Origin: Branchinecta lynchi
Lineage: Eukaryota > Arthropoda > Branchiopoda > Anostraca > Branchinectidae
Assembly: GCA_023053575.1 (NCBI GenBank)
Contig: JAKZAP010000012.1
Span: 9,300,230-9,364,229 of the forward strand
DNA length: 64,000 bases
Direction of reading: 5' to 3'
Position 1 is the first letter of the stretch, and the number at the start of each line of letters is the position of its first letter. Position numbers and translations under genes: made by a program. Positions 61,001 to 64,000 of this stretch are shown piece by piece. The notes below the pieces were generated by a model, which was not told where the DNA came from, searched no databases, and was given only the letters and a program-made list of their open reading frames with translations.

Positions 61001-62750
61001 TTTTGGGATCCCAAAACGTAAGTGGAGGGATACCTATGACATCGCACAAGTTGTCCGTCTGTCCGTCCGTCTGTAAGCACGATAACTCTCGAAGGGGGGA
61101 GGGGGTTCAAATTGAAACAGCTAATGTGATAGTCGATTATGGGGTAAGAAGGCTTGCTGAACGCGGTGGTGAAAACCATTTTGTCATCGGACAAGTAGTT
61201 CGCCCGGAATCCGGCCAAAACCGGAAAGTTTGTTAAAAGTAAAAGTTTTATTTGAGTTGATTAGATGTTCGATTTAGGGGTAAGAAGACATGATGAAGAC
61301 GATGGTGCAAACCATTTTCTTGACGGACAAGTAGTTCGCCCGGAATCCGGCCCAAACCGGAAAGTTTGTTAAAATTAAAAGTTGTATTTGGAGTTGATTA
61401 GATGTTCGATTTAGGGCAAGAAGACATGCTGAACACTCATGTGAAAACAATTTTCTACCCGGGCGTGTAGTTTGCCCGGAATCCGGCCAAAACCGGAAAA
61501 TTGTTAGAAGTTAAAGTTTTATTTCTGGGTGATTAGATAACCGATTTAGGGGTAAGAAGAGATGCTGAACCCGTGTGTGACAATCGTATTTTACCCGGAC
61601 CTATAGTTAGACTGGAATCCGGCTGGAGTCGGAAAATTTGTTATAAGTTAAATTTTTATTTGAAGTTGATTATGTTCATTATTGGGGAAAGAAGATACCC
61701 TGACTTCTTTTTTGAGCTTTTTTTTTCGCCGGACAAGTAGTTCTGGAGTTCGGCCGAAACCGAGAAATTGGCAGAAGTGGCAGGAAGTTTTCGTCAAAAC
61801 AGATATGACTTATAGGAGTAAACACACATGCTGAATCTATATCTGAACTTGGTTTTCTCACATGATTGGCTATTTGGCCTTAATCTGTTTCTAAACTTTA
61901 ATTGTAAAAATGTTCAAGTAGTCTGGCGATGACTGGATCTGGCTAAGACAAGACCCAGTTGTCTGGATCAGATATTGAATTTTTGGGATCCCTTCGGAAC
62001 CTTTGGTCTTGTTCTTTATGTAGGGTATTCAGTCAGTTGATTCTAGCCAAGCACTCCTTTTGTGCTTTTCTGGCAGGAATGTTATGTTAGTTGTGTATCT
62101 TTTTATCTGTAAGTGTAGTCTAATCAGAATGAAACGTGAGAATTTTGATAAAACTGAAAGGGTGTCATATTATTGAGTTGTCATTTAGACCTTCCACCAG
62201 AAGAACAAGGGGGGTCGGTTTACTGTGCTGACAAATTATCCGCTGAACTCATGAAGCAAAATGTTAACCTTCGCGTCTTACAGGCTACGGAATGTCTGGC
62301 GACGCCCACCACATAACCGCGCCTAGCGAGGACGGCCGCGGCGCACGTCTAGCAATGCAAGCAGCTCTCCGAAATGCTCGCGTTCAACCAAGCAATGTCC
62401 AGTACGTGAACGCACATGCTACGTCCACTCCCATTGGGGACGCCATAGAAAACCGTGCGATTAAAGAACTTCTTGGAAATCGCTCAGATTTGAAAGTCAG
62501 TTCCCTTAAAGGATCCCTTGGACACCTGCAGGGTGCCGCGGGCAGTGTTGAGACTGCCCTAACTGTGCTTGCTTGCTATTATGGTGTTTACCCACCAACT
62601 TTAAATGTGGAGAAGTTATCTGAGGAGTTTACATTGGATTATGTGGCTAATGAAGCAGCTGAGTGGAAAGGTAGTGGGAGGAGAATAGCGGTTAAGAATT
62701 CGTTTGGTTTTGGTGGAACAAATGCTGCCTTGTGCATAGGCAGTGTCTAG
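57282..62750 (+). CDS. OXSM: 3-oxoacyl-[ACP] synthase, mitochondrial type (OXSM / KAS II-like), 2 exons
   Basis: This enzyme is the condensing enzyme of mitochondrial type II fatty acid synthesis, joining malonyl-ACP with an acyl-ACP; the pathway feeds lipoate synthesis. Exons 57282-58074 and 62284-62750 join within a glycine codon to give 419 residues. The thiolase-fold triad is present: Cys168 in STACATGTHS, His309 in NAHATSTP and His345 in KGSLGHLQGAAG, with the conserved Lys340 and the C-terminal NSFGFGGTNA loop. The ATG has a strong context (AAGATGG) and follows an in-frame TAA at 57267. The N terminus begins almost directly with the catalytic fold (RSVVVTGLGLVTPLG), whereas human OXSM has about 40 extra residues of transit peptide. 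A transit-peptide exon could therefore lie upstream. KAS II versus OXSM is decided by metazoan context and the closer match to animal OXSM. Confidence 0.96.
58187..60893 (+). mobile_element. Family B element (outer), interrupted by a younger copy
   Basis: The head AACAAGACCAAAGGTTTCGA at 58187 runs into diverged units until GGTAAAA (about 58407). Continuation AGATTGTCATATACAG after 59834 keeps the unit register. More units follow to 60600, and a tail ends CATGAGCTTTTATCTCTTGT at 60893. This tail is the same terminal signature as family C. Confidence 0.8.
58407..59834 (+). mobile_element. Family B element (inner, younger copy)
   Basis: It begins ACAAGACCAAAGG and ends GGGATCCCAAAA. It is nearly identical to 33120-34541 and 34988-36456, with cores of period 137 (59069, 59206, 59343) and a microsatellite at 59745-59782. 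It is flanked by A-runs within the outer element. Confidence 0.85.
60996..62016 (-). mobile_element. Family B element, inverted copy
   Basis: It starts TTTTTGGGATCCCAAAACGT, has GTCCGTCTGTCCGTCCGTC, reverse cores (GAATCCGGCCAAAACCGG) with a unit of about 137 bp, and ends GGAACCTTTGGTCTTGTTC. It lacks the long flank between microsatellite and first core found in the other copies. Confidence 0.8.
62284..62750 (+). CDS. OXSM: OXSM exon 2
   Basis: It is 467 nt, with acceptor GTCTTACAG, ending in TAG. It carries both catalytic histidines and the FGFGGTNA loop. Codon third positions look more GC-rich than in the surrounding repeats, consistent with host coding sequence. Confidence 0.95.
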
Positions 62751-62829
62751 TCAAACCAGGCACAGTGAATTAGTATCCAGTATTTACATAATGTGATTTT
62801 CTGCAATCCGTCGAAGTGTTGTTGGCTCG

Positions 62830-63054
62830 AAAAGAGCGTTTCCGCGGTCCTTTGTGGGTTTTTTTTCGAAGAACAAGGTTTTTGTGTATCGTATTTGACA
62901 AACAATTGTCGAGGCGGTTTTCGATTTTGTGGCGGGCGAAACATTGTTTCTCCGAGTTTCAACTTGTCGCACGACTGTGTGGCAATCGATCGTTGTTCCA
63001 CAATAATCACCCATAAGCGTTTGGCGCAGAATTGTTCCGCGGAAAGACGCTTTT
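62830..63054. repeat. Foldback in the OXSM 3' flank
   Basis: AAAAGAGCGTTTCCGCGG and CCGCGGAAAGACGCTTTT are inverted with small indels, about 190 bp apart, beginning 80 nt after the OXSM stop. It would lie in the 3' UTR if transcription continues. Confidence 0.45.
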
Positions 63055-63325
63055 AGTTCTGTCAACGTCTGGTTAATAGTGTGGATGGTTAGGATGCACA
63101 TACCGGTTTCTTGTTATGACGCTGAGCTGAGCTAAGGTAATCGTATTTTAAGTCCCATTTTGGTTCTTACCCTTTACTACTTTTCCAGATTTATCTTTTT
63201 TTTTCAAATTGGAATTCGTAGCGAAAGTGAGAAACACTTCACACAGTCGGAAGTTTATTATACAAGAATGCGCAATTATCTGTAAAATATTGTGAGGTTT
63301 TCTAAAAATAATAATGTTTTATTTA
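63055..63325. other. 3' flank of OXSM, nothing recognised
   Basis: No AATAAA occurs here. The first + strand AATAAA after the OXSM stop is in the following MITE at about 63504. Confidence 0.35.
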
Positions 63326-63329
63326 TTCG

Positions 63330-63570
63330 AGCGATAAGTCAGACCTTCTTGACAAAGATCCTCCTCAGACTCGAGTTAGAAAAAACGAACCGGCGATTTT
63401 TTTGCTAATTTTTTGTCTATTAAAACCGATCTGCGAAGGCTAGAAAAATGAATTTGCCTGAAGAAGGACCCTTGCCAAGAGAGCCAAAATATTGATAGAA
63501 TAAATCTCACCTGACTTTTTTTTAGTGTCATCGAATATGTTTCGCAGTCAGCTTGGTTGAAGGAATACTT
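63330..63570. mobile_element. MITE family A, diverged copy
   Basis: The left arm has GATAAGTCAGACCTTCTTGA and GATCCTCCTCAGACTCGAG. The right arm has GAAGGACCCTTGCCAAGAGA, and ends GCAGTCAGCTTGGTTGAAGG. The arms are inverted and diverged. Confidence 0.6.
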
Positions 63571-64000
63571 ATCGCGAACGATAGCACTAAAAACCGTTTT
63601 CAGTCCAGTTCTCTTTTTTTCCCAAAATTCTTGGTTAAGAGAAATAGCTAGGGAAATGTCAACAGAATAACAGAAATACACTGATATGCGAGTACATAGC
63701 ATTTTTGTTAATTTACATGATAAATTGTACGATTTAAATATAGTTTTGGTTTCATAAAATTTTAGTCGAAACAAAATAATACTAACACATACACTATATA
63801 CAGTTTACTCGTGTTAAAATGTCACGTGGGTCAATTCAGTCTGTAGGCTAGTATTTTTCGCGAGAGTTCTTTTCGGTACAAAAGAACAATGGTAGTGTTT
63901 TCGTCCATAAATAAAAAAACGCTTGAGGTAAAAAGCAACATAGTAATGTAAAATCAAACAGAGTTAAAATGATGGGTAAAATAAGGACTGAAGGAATTCA
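63571..64000. other. End of window, no gene
   Basis: AT-rich sequence without recognised features. Minus-strand frames here are short and have no family pattern. Confidence 0.4.

Noticed and set aside
62784..63101. 105-codon minus-strand frame opposite the OXSM 3' flank
   Set aside because: It lies within a foldback and has no recognisable domain, promoter or splice support.

Overview
This is intron-rich, transposon-dense animal nuclear DNA. Two host genes are recognisable, both on the + strand. The first is a nucleoporin Nup93 gene (14 exons, 1657-50699). Its 5' end, coding for roughly the first 60 residues by comparison with vertebrate Nup93, lies outside the window or was not found. The second is a complete two-exon gene for the mitochondrial-type beta-ketoacyl-ACP synthase OXSM (57282-62750). 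Every coding junction is GT-AG and the reading frame closes through all exons of both genes. The exon sequences are clearly metazoan. The repeats (CR1/L2/Jockey-like LINEs, hAT and Harbinger MITEs, a tRNA-derived SINE, pearl/DINE-like tandem-core elements) suggest an invertebrate, perhaps marine. I cannot name the phylum from sequence alone.

Layout. 1-1656: MITEs and a tRNA-related SINE. 1657-18872: Nup93 exons 1-7, with introns holding a poly-G hAT MITE with a perfect 8-bp target duplication (4825-5117), LINE fragments and a 281-bp tandem-core element (8971-10600). 18873-31834: a 13-kb intron carrying an intact dicistronic-type LINE (19245-22925) and a second LINE (22937-27520) whose reverse transcriptase is broken by an exact 3 x 400-bp tandem triplication. 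31835-50699: exons 8-14, with two GGGATCCC/137-bp tandem-core elements, a SINE-in-Harbinger nest, a 1.27-kb hAT element with perfect ends, and a third LINE present in two near-identical truncated copies. 50700-57281: intergenic, with a tandem-core remnant, a TA-flanked transposon of unknown type and two poly-C/poly-G MITEs. 57282-62750: OXSM, whose single intron is about 90% tandem-core elements in both orientations, one nested inside another. 62751-64000: 3' flank with a foldback and a MITE.

The two genes have unrelated functions (nuclear pore scaffold; mitochondrial fatty acid synthesis) and nothing in the sequence links them except proximity. The most unusual structures are these. A 28-bp tandem array just inside the intron after Nup93 exon 9 carries four exact copies of the reverse complement of that exon's 5' splice site. 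A 3' splice site (exon 10) abuts a LINE tail that seems to supply its branch-point sequence. A family of non-autonomous elements combines 137-bp tandem cores, a GACG microsatellite and palindromic GGGATCCC ends, and its most complete copy shares a terminal hairpin signature with the 281-bp-core family.
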